A stretch of DNA of 64,000 bases, from assembly GCF_042682045.1 (NCBI RefSeq), contig NZ_JBHUGS010000001.1:310001-374000 (forward strand), given 5' to 3'. The position numbers and the translations under genes were made by a program. Positions 24,438-33,237 of the stretch are shown in pieces; position 1 is the stretch's first letter; the number at the start of each line of letters is the position of its first letter. Source of the stretch: Sphingomonas_R arantia. GTDB taxonomy: Bacteria > Pseudomonadota > Alphaproteobacteria > Sphingomonadales > Sphingomonadaceae. The notes beneath the pieces were generated by a model. It was not told where the DNA came from, searched no databases, and worked only from the letters and a program-made list of their open reading frames with translations.

Positions 24438-25136
24438 TTGGCGGGGACCGGTGGTGAGGCCGTCCGGCAGGACGGTGTCACGCGGGTGACCGGCCGCGAC
24501 TATGCGACCAGCGGACGGACGGTGCCGGCCGCCGAGGTCTACTTCATCGATGGCTCCAAGCCCAAGGAGAACGGACCCTGGCTCGGAGAGGCCGACAAGG
24601 TCGCGTGGCTCGATCCTTCGACGGGGTACGAGTGCATCATGATGCGGGACAGCCCGGAGGGGTTCCTCAGCGGCTACGTCGGTGTGCCGGAGGGCCACCC
24701 GTTGTTCGGCTGGGAGCACAAGGCCGTACCGTTGGATCTCGGCATCGAGGTCCATGGCGGCCTGACCTACTCGTGCGTCTGCCAGGACGGCCCGAGCCCC
24801 CGGCTCAGCCTGGTCCTGGAGGCGCAGCGGATCTGCCATGTGTTGATCGCCGCGGCACCTTTGCAGCACGCGACTGACTACCGCGCACATGGCGACGCAT
24901 GGTGGTTCGGCTTCCGCTGCGACCACGTCTACGACGTCGTGCCCGGAGCGCAGCGGCATCGCCGGCGCTTCATGGCGGCGGAGACGGCGGCTGAATACCG
25001 CGATGACGCCTATGTCGTGTGCGAGATCCTCAACCTGGCCGCGCAGATGAAGGCCATCTCGGAAGGCAGGCCCATGCCGCCGCGTGAGGGACCGCCGCTG
25101 CCGGCGATCGGCCTCGATCCGCAGCGGGGAGGCTGA
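24438..25136 (+). CDS. Hypothetical protein, start uncertain
   Basis: Annotated from TTG 24438 as 232 aa, but the frame is open and protein-like from 24327 (TVAAEAAPAPLIGSDLALAK precedes the TTG), with no ATG or GTG there. Either TTG is the start or the 5' end was lost. Features: VPAAEVYFIDGSKPKENGPW, LDPSTGYECIMMRDSPEGF, a cysteine pair SCVCQDG, and WWFGFRCDHVYDVVPG. No signal peptide or membrane segment. Not recognised. Its stop is 2 nt before the next start, so the two form a coupled pair. Confidence 0.55.
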   Translation: MAGTGGEAVRQDGVTRVTGRDYATSGRTVPAAEVYFIDGSKPKENGPWLGEADKVAWLDPSTGYECIMMRDSPEGFLSGYVGVPEGHPLFGWEHKAVPLDLGIEVHGGLTYSCVCQDGPSPRLSLVLEAQRICHVLIAAAPLQHATDYRAHGDAWWFGFRCDHVYDVVPGAQRHRRRFMAAETAAEYRDDAYVVCEILNLAAQMKAISEGRPMPPREGPPLPAIGLDPQRGG

Positions 25137-25138
25137 CC

Positions 25139-25942
25139 ATGAACAAGGACTGGCGCCAGCCTGGCAAGCTGCCGTGGGGATGGTGGCTCCGCGCGAACGG
25201 GAACGTCTTGGAGGACGAGAACGGGCGCACCTGGCGGTCGGTGCGCGACGCGTTCTGGCAGGGCGAGCTCGGCTTCTCCGACATCCACCTCGCCACGGAG
25301 CAGCATGAGCTGCTCCTGAGGACGCTGCTCGCGATCGGCCGCCGCTGGCCCGACGGCATCGGTCGTAAGCACGATGTCTTCGGCGGCAATTTCCTGTTCT
25401 GGCGCTTTTACCAGTGCTGGCTTGATTCGTTCGGAATGCTCGATAGGTCCAACGGCAACGTCGGCCAGGTCAGCCCCCTCGACGCGCGGTTGAGCGCCGA
25501 GGGTCTTTCGGTCCTGATGATGCTCCAGGCCACGCGTGATCCGGAGTGGGAAGGCTTGCCGATGGCGGATATCGTCGACGCAGTGGCGGCGAGCGACCGT
25601 GGATCCGCACACGATGACCGGGAGCGTGCGCTGCGGATCTTCGAACAGGCGATCGGTCTTCGCCGCCATGTCTTCGCGCGCGAACGCGTCGGGATTTCGC
25701 ATCTCGTGACCCTCACAGGCATGCAGGCCGGCGGCGGTGCGCGCATGCCGGTTCGCCGTGTGACATGGTCCATGGCTTTCACGGACGCCGTGGCTCGCGA
25801 TGACATGTTCGCGTGGCTGGCGACACGGGTCGATCGCTGGGATGACTGGGGTGAGCTGGCCTACAGTAAGGGTGCTGACAGGCTCACCCGGCACTTCCTC
25901 GACCTGATCGTCGCGACCCATTCGCTGGGTTCGCCTTCATGA
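25139..25942 (+). CDS. Hypothetical protein, partner of the upstream gene
   Basis: A 267-aa soluble protein, rich in Trp and Arg (MNKDWRQPGKLPWGWWLRA, LFWRFYQCWLDSFGML, RVDRWDDWGELAYSK). No known motif, signal peptide or membrane helix is evident. It starts 2 nt after the preceding stop, indicating an operon of two genes unique to the island. Function unknown. Confidence 0.6.
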   Translation: MNKDWRQPGKLPWGWWLRANGNVLEDENGRTWRSVRDAFWQGELGFSDIHLATEQHELLLRTLLAIGRRWPDGIGRKHDVFGGNFLFWRFYQCWLDSFGMLDRSNGNVGQVSPLDARLSAEGLSVLMMLQATRDPEWEGLPMADIVDAVAASDRGSAHDDRERALRIFEQAIGLRRHVFARERVGISHLVTLTGMQAGGGARMPVRRVTWSMAFTDAVARDDMFAWLATRVDRWDDWGELAYSKGADRLTRHFLDLIVATHSLGSPS

Positions 25943-25951
25943 GCGCTATCG

Positions 25952-26488
25952 ATGCAGAAGCGCGCTCACACGACGACGCGGGCAGGCGCGCGCGATGAGG
26001 CACTGATGCTCGACCGCTTAGTCGAGACGCTGCGCCTCGCCTCGTTCAGGTCCTACCTGCTCGCCACCGTGGACTCCATGTCCACACTGGTACCGGACGT
26101 ATTGGCCCTAGCCGGCTCCGACGTCCCTTCCGCTCTCCAGCGGATCCGACCGGGGCACATGTGGCCTTCTACCACGAAGTCCGGACCGGAACATGGCCGG
26201 TTGGGGCAACGTCGGGACCGGAACGTCAGGATCGAAAGTAGATACGTGAAGCCCCCGGCCTCCCTTATTGGAGACGCAGTCATCACGGAAGGCGCGCTCG
26301 GCGACTATGTCGAAGTGAGGATCGTCGGTGGGTCGCTGGACGTGTCCCTCCGCAGCGAGGGCTTCGAGCTGTCGACGCACGACGGGACTGGTCACGTCCG
26401 CGTCCCGGGCGGGTTGCCGGACACCGTGCTGACGGCTTGCCAAGGTTGTCCGCTTACTGACGTGGTAGACCACCCGGTGCTGCGTTGA
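25952..26488 (+). CDS. Hypothetical frame, possibly frameshifted
   Basis: A 178-aa frame. Segments such as LMLDRLVETLRLASFRSYLL and ASLIGDAVITEGALGDYVEV look coding. A competing ATG at 25939 overlaps the previous stop (ATGA) and reads MSAIDAEARSHDDAGRRAR before a stop, so a frameshift joining the two is possible. No family recognised. It abuts the epoxide hydrolase remnant, and the junction at about 26480 may be a deletion point. Confidence 0.3.
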   Translation: MQKRAHTTTRAGARDEALMLDRLVETLRLASFRSYLLATVDSMSTLVPDVLALAGSDVPSALQRIRPGHMWPSTTKSGPEHGRLGQRRDRNVRIESRYVKPPASLIGDAVITEGALGDYVEVRIVGGSLDVSLRSEGFELSTHDGTGHVRVPGGLPDTVLTACQGCPLTDVVDHPVLR

Positions 26489-26816
26489 CGGCGACCTCGA
26501 GGGCGTGATCTCGCTCGACGACGTGCTGACCGACATCTCCCTCTACTGGTTCGGCGAGTCCCTGACCGGATCGCTCAGGCTCTACAAGGAGAACCGGTTG
26601 CGACCGCTTGTCTTCGAGGCGGGCGAGCGGATCGGACCGCCGCTCGGCGTCTCGGTGTTCCCAAAGGAGATCGCCATGCCGCCTCGGTCGTGGGTGGAGC
26701 GTGTCTTCGACGTGCGGCGCTGGACCGAAATGCCGGCCAGCGGCCATTTCGCTGCGTTGGAGAAACCGGAACTGCTCGCGACTGAGCTGCGGGCCTTCTT
26801 CCGGTCATTTCGGTAA
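26484..26816 (+). pseudogene. 3' fragment of an epoxide hydrolase
   Basis: The frame encodes ISLDDVLTDISLYWFGES, then the C-terminus VFPKEIAMPPRSWVERVFDV, TEMPASGHFAALEKPELLA and FFRSFR-stop. This is the C-terminal third of an alpha/beta-hydrolase epoxide hydrolase (EPHX1-like), including the catalytic histidine of GHFAALE. The N-terminal EHN region and the nucleophile aspartate are absent upstream. It is a remnant, with a GTG at 26505 that could in principle start a nonfunctional peptide. Confidence 0.7.
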
Positions 26817-26969
26817 ACGGCGGTTCATCGAGACCGCGGAATTGAATGACCGGCGGGCGCTGTCCAGCATTGCCTATGTCACCAAATGTAGGTTGATCTG
26901 GCTCGACGCCAAATCTGCCGCATTTTACGCGATCCACAATGATCTGTGAGATTGCGCCTTGACTGTATA

Positions 26970-26990
26970 TGTTCATTTTTCACAAGTACG
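26970..26990. repeat. Second copy of the end-like 14-bp repeat
   Basis: TGTTCATTTTTCACAAG begins at 26970; its TCATTTTTCACAAG is identical to 18957-18970 and in the same orientation. The TGT start resembles a transposon terminus. It lies in an AT-richer gap (26817-27113) that otherwise holds no gene. Confidence 0.45.
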
Positions 26991-27113
26991 ACAGATGGTA
27001 TTGACCCAGTATATCTTGTTTTGCCATCATCGGAGCGGGCCTTGTAACTCTCGCGTGGTGATGCGCGGCATTCGCTGAGGCTCGTGCGGATGCCTCCGTT
27101 GGGAGGGGCTTAC

Positions 27114-27401
27114 ATGGGCAGTGACAGCCTTCATTTGTCGGGCCAGTATTCCGGGGTACTCGAGCTCAACAATCACCAGCAGTCCGCTTGGCTAACATGG
27201 CACGGTGACGACAGCGAGGTCATTGCGATCATGCAGCTCGATCCCCAAGGAATTGGTGAGTACAATCCATCGCAAATCCGTGCTGCATGGGAAATGTTCT
27301 CCAGCAATTACGGTGGATACGTCGGCTTTACGGTGCGAGTTCGGGGCTTCGTCCGGGGCGCCTCGCACCGAGTGCTTCATGTTCTGGAGGTACTGGCATG
27401 A
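27114..27401 (+). CDS. Small hypothetical protein coupled to the secreted protein gene
   Basis: A 95-aa protein from ATG 27114, with GGGAGGGG upstream. Its sequence (DSLHLSGQYSGVLELNNHQQ; SEVIAIMQLDPQGIGEYNPS) predicts mainly beta-strands and it has no signal peptide. The stop overlaps the start of the 845-aa gene (ATGA). No family recognised; likely a cytoplasmic partner or regulator of the secreted protein, by context only. Confidence 0.6.
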   Translation: MGSDSLHLSGQYSGVLELNNHQQSAWLTWHGDDSEVIAIMQLDPQGIGEYNPSQIRAAWEMFSSNYGGYVGFTVRVRGFVRGASHRVLHVLEVLA

Positions 27402-29935
27402 TTAGGGGAACAGGCAGGCTTGCGCTTACTGCCGTGACGATATCCCTACTTGCTGCGGAAGCGGATGGGCAGGGGCGTGATGATCCACCTCGTTCTACTC
27501 GGCGGTCGGAGTCTGTTCGGCCTGAGATTGGCAACGGCATCAGCGTGGCTTCGCCGAAAATCTATGACGATCGCACGCTGCAGTTGATGCTTCTCGATTT
27601 GGCCGGCAGGTTAGGTGATCTGTCCGGACTCGATCGCGGGCCGATCGCCGAGCGCTTCGGTTCTCTGCAGGGTTACGACTCGAGGCAGCGATCCTTCTCG
27701 CTACAGGTTGCCGGTCCGTCCTTACCCGCGTTGGAGACGATCGCGGGACAGGGGCGGACATCGTCCGTGGTCACCACGGCGGGTCAGTATCCCGGCACCA
27801 CGGAAACGACTCCCGGTGACACCGTCTCGACGAAGACGACCGCCGGGGCGTTCGCGCCTACTATTCCCGCGCTTCCCGCCTATGCCAGCGCCACGGCCCC
27901 AACCGCGTTCTCGACCTCCGCGATAGATACGCTCAACGAGCAAGTGCAGCTCAACTACGAGCTGATGAACCTTCGTCTCCTCCTCGGCGGCTCCCTTAGC
28001 GACGAGTATGTCGGCGATGGCATCGGTCGGCGGCACGTCACCTTCGGCTTCCCGATCAGCGTCGATGCGCCGAAACGCTACCGCAACGCCGTGGCGGAGG
28101 TCACAGTGACCATCTGCAATCCGAAGTCCGCTACAGCCGGAGCGCCCGTCCTGCAGAACCTTCTCCCGCGGGAGAAGACCTACAACGTCGCCAGCATGGT
28201 CAACAGTTCCAGCCAGCTAGGTGCAGGCGCCATCCTGGCCAACGTGGTTAGCATAGGTGGCGGTTTCATGCAGGGACGCCAGACCTACCATATCGTCCGA
28301 GACCAGGATACGATTGCGCTACAGCGCGCACGTCCGCTGCGGAGGGCAAGCTGCGAGACGCCCGGGAACGGCAATCCGTCCCCGAGCGCCACGCCTCGCA
28401 ACAGCGTTTCCTTTGCGTGGCAGTTTCGACCCGTGCTTGGCCGTTCCGCGATCCAGCAAGGCATGCGTCAGACGTTCGCACAGGTCGCCTTCCCGCCTGG
28501 CTCCAGCCCGTCCGGTTCCGCCCCGATCATGATTACGACGATGACCTGCTGGCGCGCGTACGATCGCAGAACGGGGAGTGCGGGCGACTACATCAAGGGC
28601 GCATGCGAGGAGGCGCCGCCGGCGGAAACGCAGGCCGAGTTCAGCACCACGCGTATCGACGGACTTGCGACCATGGACAACGGGGATGGCACACTCACCG
28701 CGATCGTGAGCGGAACATACCCAGCCGGGACGCGGGTGGCGTTCGGGGATCTGGTGACGGGTCCAGGGAACATAGGTTTTTCAAACGCGGCGGGTCGCCT
28801 GCGCTTCACGACGCCGCTTCAGCTCATCGCAACGCGAGGCGCTCGTCTCGTAAGCTCCGACGGCAGCGAGCGCGAGATCGCATCCGAGGAGCCGGCTGTT
28901 GAAAGACTTTCCGACGGCATCGTGACGCTCGCAGGCAACTTCCCGCCCGGGACGACCATGCGCATCGGAGGCAACTCCTATCCGTTGGAGGCCTTCAACG
29001 ACCGAACTAGGGTCGCAGGCTGGTCGCCCTCGAAGGGCGACGGCCTTGTAGGCCTCTTGAACGCAACGGTGGTCCGTGGTGACGGTGCTAGCTGCAGACT
29101 GCCTCGACGTTCGATAGATCGGGGGAGCATGCGGGGCGAGATGGCAACCGTGACTCCGTTCAGCGACAGTCAGGTCAAGGTCACACTACCGATCGTGGTC
29201 TGCCCGGAGTTCTCGCCGCAGGTTGGCGGTCCCTATCCCTGGGTGGCGATCATGGCTGGCAGGGCATACGGACTGGCGGACGCGCCGTTCCTGTACCGGA
29301 ACGCGACGGAGATCGCGTTCCTGGCTCCGCAGTCACTCCTCCAAGGGCAGACGTCGCTCGTTCTCAAGCGGCTTCTCGCCGGTCGCGAGTACGAGATCCC
29401 CTACGAGCTCCAATACGGACAGGGTGCGACCGCTGGCATCTCGATCTTCTCGGTCGTGGACAACGAGGTGACCTTCGCGGTGCGCGGCTCGCAACTCTCG
29501 CGCGCCAAGATCGTCCGCCCAGCTGGGATCAGGGTAGAGATTATCAACGACGCGCTCCTCCTGTTTACCATCTCGAAGGACGACGTGGGCAGATACAAGT
29601 CGGTGCTGCTTTCCATGGACCGGGCAGCGTCAACGCTGCTGACCTTACCGGTGGTCAAGGACCCCGAATCCAGTAAGAAGCCTACCCTGAAGGAGGGGGC
29701 AAGCGTCTCGCGAAGTGTGCCACAGCGCATTGCGATAAACGGAAGCAACCTCAGGTCGGTAGTCGCGGTGAACTACCTTGGTAAGCCGCTGCCGTTCACA
29801 CGCGCGGCGAACGGCGAGAACGTCACAATTCTTCAGGTTCCGTCGGAGATGATCCTCGGTGAGGGTGTGGTGCCCCTAAGGATCGTCTTCGCCGATGAAA
29901 CCGCGCAAGACTACGACCTTGAAGTGGTCCCGTAG
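27398..29935 (+). CDS. Large secreted protein of unknown function
   Basis: An 845-aa protein. The N-terminus is a signal peptide (MIRGTGRLALTAVTISLLAA, then EADGQ). Residues about 100-190 are low-complexity Thr/Ser/Pro/Ala. A conserved-looking beta domain follows (VTFGFPISVDAPKRYRNAVAEVTVTI read in parts; LPREKTYNVASMVNSSSQL). The C-terminal half consists of beta modules, the last resembling an IPT/TIG fold (RIAINGSNLRSVVAVNYLG). No enzyme motif is visible. It may be a periplasmic or surface protein with immunoglobulin-like modules. It is more AT-rich in places than core genes, consistent with transfer. Confidence 0.65.
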   Translation: MIRGTGRLALTAVTISLLAAEADGQGRDDPPRSTRRSESVRPEIGNGISVASPKIYDDRTLQLMLLDLAGRLGDLSGLDRGPIAERFGSLQGYDSRQRSFSLQVAGPSLPALETIAGQGRTSSVVTTAGQYPGTTETTPGDTVSTKTTAGAFAPTIPALPAYASATAPTAFSTSAIDTLNEQVQLNYELMNLRLLLGGSLSDEYVGDGIGRRHVTFGFPISVDAPKRYRNAVAEVTVTICNPKSATAGAPVLQNLLPREKTYNVASMVNSSSQLGAGAILANVVSIGGGFMQGRQTYHIVRDQDTIALQRARPLRRASCETPGNGNPSPSATPRNSVSFAWQFRPVLGRSAIQQGMRQTFAQVAFPPGSSPSGSAPIMITTMTCWRAYDRRTGSAGDYIKGACEEAPPAETQAEFSTTRIDGLATMDNGDGTLTAIVSGTYPAGTRVAFGDLVTGPGNIGFSNAAGRLRFTTPLQLIATRGARLVSSDGSEREIASEEPAVERLSDGIVTLAGNFPPGTTMRIGGNSYPLEAFNDRTRVAGWSPSKGDGLVGLLNATVVRGDGASCRLPRRSIDRGSMRGEMATVTPFSDSQVKVTLPIVVCPEFSPQVGGPYPWVAIMAGRAYGLADAPFLYRNATEIAFLAPQSLLQGQTSLVLKRLLAGREYEIPYELQYGQGATAGISIFSVVDNEVTFAVRGSQLSRAKIVRPAGIRVEIINDALLLFTISKDDVGRYKSVLLSMDRAASTLLTLPVVKDPESSKKPTLKEGASVSRSVPQRIAINGSNLRSVVAVNYLGKPLPFTRAANGENVTILQVPSEMILGEGVVPLRIVFADETAQDYDLEVVP

Positions 29936-30282
29936 GACGACGGCCCCGTCGACATCGCCGCCCACCGTTTGCAAAGCTCTGGTGCTGCCAGCGAAGACTT
30001 CGCGGTCCGATTTTTATTTGATGGAATTAGCGGCTTGCGGCGCGGTGCAGCGTGGATCGCAGGGTCGTATTGACAACAGTGTGGTTAGGAAACGTGTGGC
30101 AACCGCGTCCATGGCCGCGCGTCGCGCTACTACCTCATGCTGAGCCTCGGCAACCAGTTTGCCGCCCGCCCGTCAAAAGCTGACGCGCTGACTTATCAAC
30201 GGCATGATTGCCAATGAGGAGGCCATTCTTTCAACTCACGTATGCAAAATCGGCGCAATCTAAACGCTGAAGGACAGCGATG
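29936..30282. other. No gene seen
   Basis: About 350 bp between the secreted-protein gene and the tRNA. The short frames lack starts and coding character. It should contain the right-hand boundary of the island, but I could not find a direct repeat of the tRNA 3' end or a clear inverted copy of the 18.9-kb repeats. Confidence 0.5.
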
Positions 30283-30359
30283 TGGCGCGCCCGGGTGGAT
30301 TCGAACCACCGACCACAAGCTTAGAAGGCTAGTGCTCTATCCGACTGAGCTACGGGCGC
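30283..30359 (-). tRNA. tRNA-Arg (anticodon TCT)
   Basis: The minus strand reads GCGCCCGTAGCTCAGTCGGA at the 5' end, an anticodon arm with loop CTTCTAA (anticodon TCT), the T-arm GGTGGTTCGAATCCACC, acceptor return CGGGCGC, discriminator G and an encoded CCA. Length is 77 nt with CCA. The 3' end faces the accessory region on its left, the usual geometry for island integration. Confidence 0.95.
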
Positions 30360-30456
30360 TCGGGCGGAGGCATAGGCGAAAAGCGGGGGTTCGGGAAGGC
30401 TGTGCGGGGCAGCGAAGCAGGTGGCGACGCCGCGCGCCGCCACCGTGCCCGGGTGA

Positions 30457-32439
30457 TCAGAGCGCCAGGCGCGCGCCGATCGTGAAGTTGTGGAACTGAC
30501 GCTGGTTGTCGAACTGCGCATCATAGTCGGCGACCAGCGAGAGCGGGCCGTTGCCGGAGATGTTGAGCGACGCGCCGGCGTTGTAGTAATCCTGGTACAA
30601 CGGCGTCGTGACGAAGTTGAACTGCGACCCGATTCCGGGCTGCTGGAAGCCGGCGACGATGTTGCGGCGCTGGTTGCGAAACTCATACATATACCCGCCG
30701 CGGACCTGCGGACGGATGGTGGCGCCGCCCACTTCGAACTTCGTGCCCAGCCGTGCGCCGACGTTCGAGCGGATCGAGACGCGGTTCATGTCGTTCGGCA
30801 CGACCAGCGCGAACGCTGCGCCGTTGGTTTCGGTGAAACCGTCGATCTTCAGATCGGCATAGCGGACCTGCGCGAACGGCTCGATCTCGAAATTGCGGAT
30901 CTGGAAGCTCAGCCCGGTGGCGGCACCGCCGGTGATGATGCGACCGCCGGTGCGCGCGAAGGTGGACCCGGAATAGTTGCCGAACGAGAGGTTGCGGTAA
31001 AGCTTCCAGTCGAGGTCCGTATAGCTGCCCCAGGCATCGACGTAGAACGGGCCGACGCCGGCGGTGGCGTAAGCGCCGGCAAACCAGCTTTCCAGCGTGC
31101 CGTTGGCGGTGTTGCCGGGCGCAAGGTCTGCATCGGTGTTGCTGTAGCCGCCGAACACACCGATCGCGGTTTTCGGCGTCAGGCGGAAGTCGGCGCCGCC
31201 GAGGAAGTGATATTCATCGGTCTTCGTACGGTAGCGATCCTGCGCCGCGTCGACCGAGCCGAACCGGCTGCCGCCGCTGACCCAGGCGCCGACCTTGCCG
31301 GCTTCATCGAGCGTCACGCGGCTGCCGTCGGTGTTGACGGCGTTGCCGCGCAGATCGCGCGTGTAGCGCAGCACGGTCGATTCCTGCGATTCGAGCACGC
31401 CGTAGGAGATATCGGGCAGCGACTGGAACGCCGCCGGGGTGAGCGACTGGAGCAGGCCGGACTGCGCCGCGGCATTGCCGGTCTGCGCATCGATGCCGTT
31501 GAAGATGCCCTGCGTGGCGTCGTTCGGCGTGCCGGTGAAGTTGTCGAGCACGAAGCCGACATTCTGCTGGTTCTGGGTCAGGCCCATCGACTGGAACGAG
31601 GCCAGTTCGGCGGCGAGGCCGTTATAGGTGGTGTTGCCCGAGATCGCGCCGAGTGCGGTCGCGGTGCCGGTCGCCAGGTTGACGGTGTAGAGCGAGGTGA
31701 CGCCGGTGGTCGGGTCGGTGAGCGTGGCATAGGCCTGGCCCGAGCGGGTGATGTCGAACCCGACATTGCCGTTGGTCGCGATGCCGGTGCTGGTGCCGAC
31801 CGAGAAAAGCGTGCCGGTGTTCGGACCGACGGTGCCGGATGCGTTGCCCTGCGTCGCGAGGCGCGCGGTGCCGCCCGACGTGTCGAGCACGTAGAGCGTG
31901 GTCGTCGTCGCGCCTGCGACATTGTTGGTGTAGGCGGCGCCGGCGAGCACGGGGGCCGTGCCGAAGCGCGCGTCGCCCGCGGCGTAGCTGAGCGTACCGT
32001 CGGTGGCGGCGAGCGTGCCGTTGGTCTGGTTCAGACGCAGATCGGTGCGGTTGCCGTTGACGTAGCGGATCCGGTCGACGGTCGGGTTGAAGTCGAGACC
32101 GGCGGCGGCACCGGTCGGGTTGGCGGCCTGCGTGATGGGCGAACCCACGGCGGCGGCGACGCCGGTGCGGCCGTTGATCGAATAAAGCTGCCCGACATTG
32201 TCGAGCGCGTAGAGGATGCGCGGGCTGGCCGGGCGGTAGTCGAAACCCTGCAACGTGCGGCCCGCGGCGATGCCGGTGATCGCGGTGGTGCGGGTGATCG
32301 TGCCCGGGCTGGCCGCGTTGACCGAGACGAGGGCGTTGGTGCCGCTGCGCAAGGTCTGGACCGACTGGGCCGAAGCGGCACCCGCCATGACGGTGACGCC
32401 CGCCCCGAACAGGATCGCGCGCTTTAGGTTCTTCTGCAT
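30457..32439 (-). CDS. DUF4394 domain autotransporter
   Basis: A 660-aa protein with a signal peptide (KRAILFGAGVTVMAGAASA). Residues about 28-260 match DUF4394, a propeller-like secreted domain (TLQGFDYRPASPRILYALDN; DFNPTVDRIRYVNGNRTDLR). The C-terminal 300 residues form an autotransporter beta-barrel (GAWVSGGSRFGSVDAAQDRY through FHNFTIGARLAL, ending in Leu). The passenger would be displayed at the cell surface; its binding partner is unknown. A single-gene unit, with the tRNA just beyond its 3' end. Confidence 0.85.
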   Translation of the reverse strand: MQKNLKRAILFGAGVTVMAGAASAQSVQTLRSGTNALVSVNAASPGTITRTTAITGIAAGRTLQGFDYRPASPRILYALDNVGQLYSINGRTGVAAAVGSPITQAANPTGAAAGLDFNPTVDRIRYVNGNRTDLRLNQTNGTLAATDGTLSYAAGDARFGTAPVLAGAAYTNNVAGATTTTLYVLDTSGGTARLATQGNASGTVGPNTGTLFSVGTSTGIATNGNVGFDITRSGQAYATLTDPTTGVTSLYTVNLATGTATALGAISGNTTYNGLAAELASFQSMGLTQNQQNVGFVLDNFTGTPNDATQGIFNGIDAQTGNAAAQSGLLQSLTPAAFQSLPDISYGVLESQESTVLRYTRDLRGNAVNTDGSRVTLDEAGKVGAWVSGGSRFGSVDAAQDRYRTKTDEYHFLGGADFRLTPKTAIGVFGGYSNTDADLAPGNTANGTLESWFAGAYATAGVGPFYVDAWGSYTDLDWKLYRNLSFGNYSGSTFARTGGRIITGGAATGLSFQIRNFEIEPFAQVRYADLKIDGFTETNGAAFALVVPNDMNRVSIRSNVGARLGTKFEVGGATIRPQVRGGYMYEFRNQRRNIVAGFQQPGIGSQFNFVTTPLYQDYYNAGASLNISGNGPLSLVADYDAQFDNQRQFHNFTIGARLAL

Positions 32440-32573
32440 GATTCTTGCCTCCCTTGACCGTCAACCGGTTCCGCGGTCGGGCTAGGTACGGGGGGCGAGG
32501 TGTCCGCGATGCAGCGGATGTATCAATGCTGCATTAAATCGAAACTGTTGCTTCGACGCATCACTTCGGGTTG

Positions 32574-33233
32574 TCAGCGGGCGAGGAACGCCTCGAACAG
32601 CCGGCGGCCGTCCTGCCCGCCATGCGCGGCTTCGACGGCGCGTTCGGGGTGCGGCATCATGCCGAGCACGTTGCCGCCCGCGTTGACGATGCCGGCGATG
32701 GCGCGGGCCGATCCGTTGACATGGTCCGCGTAACGGAACGCGACGCGCCCTTCGCCCTCGATCCGGTCGAGCGTTTCGGTGTCGGCGGCATAGTTGCCGT
32801 CATGATGCGCGACCGGGATGGTGACGGTTTCGCCGGGAGCATAGCCCTTGAGGAACGGGCTGTCCGCGTCGCCCACCGTCAGCGCGGCGTCGCGGCAGAC
32901 GAAGCCGAGGCCCGCGTTGCGCATGAGCGCGCCGGGCAGGAGACCCGCCTCGGTCAGCACCTGGAACCCGTTGCAGACGCCGAGCACGCCGACGCCGCGG
33001 TCGGCCGCATCGGCAACCGCGCGCATGATCGGGCTGCGCGCGGCCATTGCGCCCGAGCGGAGATAGTCGCCGTAGGAGAAGCCGCCGGGCACGCCGACCA
33101 GGTCGATCCCGTCCGGCAGTTCGGTGTCGCGGTGCCAGACCATGACGGGCGCGGTGCCGGTGACATCGCGCAGCGCGACGGCCAGGTCGCGGTCGCAGTT
33201 GGAGCCGGGGAAGACGATGACGGCGGTCTTCAT
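32574..33233 (-). CDS. purQ: Phosphoribosylformylglycinamidine synthase, glutaminase subunit
   Basis: A 219-aa class I glutamine amidotransferase. N-terminus KTAVIVFPGSNCDRDLAVAL; nucleophile cysteine in GVLGVCNGFQVL; His/Glu partners near the C-terminus (MMPHPERAVE). PurQ supplies ammonia for conversion of FGAR to FGAM in purine synthesis, in complex with PurL and PurS. It follows purS with a 4-nt gap. purL is not in the window. Confidence 0.97.
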   Translation of the reverse strand: MKTAVIVFPGSNCDRDLAVALRDVTGTAPVMVWHRDTELPDGIDLVGVPGGFSYGDYLRSGAMAARSPIMRAVADAADRGVGVLGVCNGFQVLTEAGLLPGALMRNAGLGFVCRDAALTVGDADSPFLKGYAPGETVTIPVAHHDGNYAADTETLDRIEGEGRVAFRYADHVNGSARAIAGIVNAGGNVLGMMPHPERAVEAAHGGQDGRRLFEAFLAR

Positions 33234-33237
33234 GGCG

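Noticed and set aside
29936..30282. An attachment-site duplication of the tRNA 3' end
   Set aside because: I looked for GGGTGGATTCGAACC near 18.9-19.3 kb and elsewhere in the island and found no copy.
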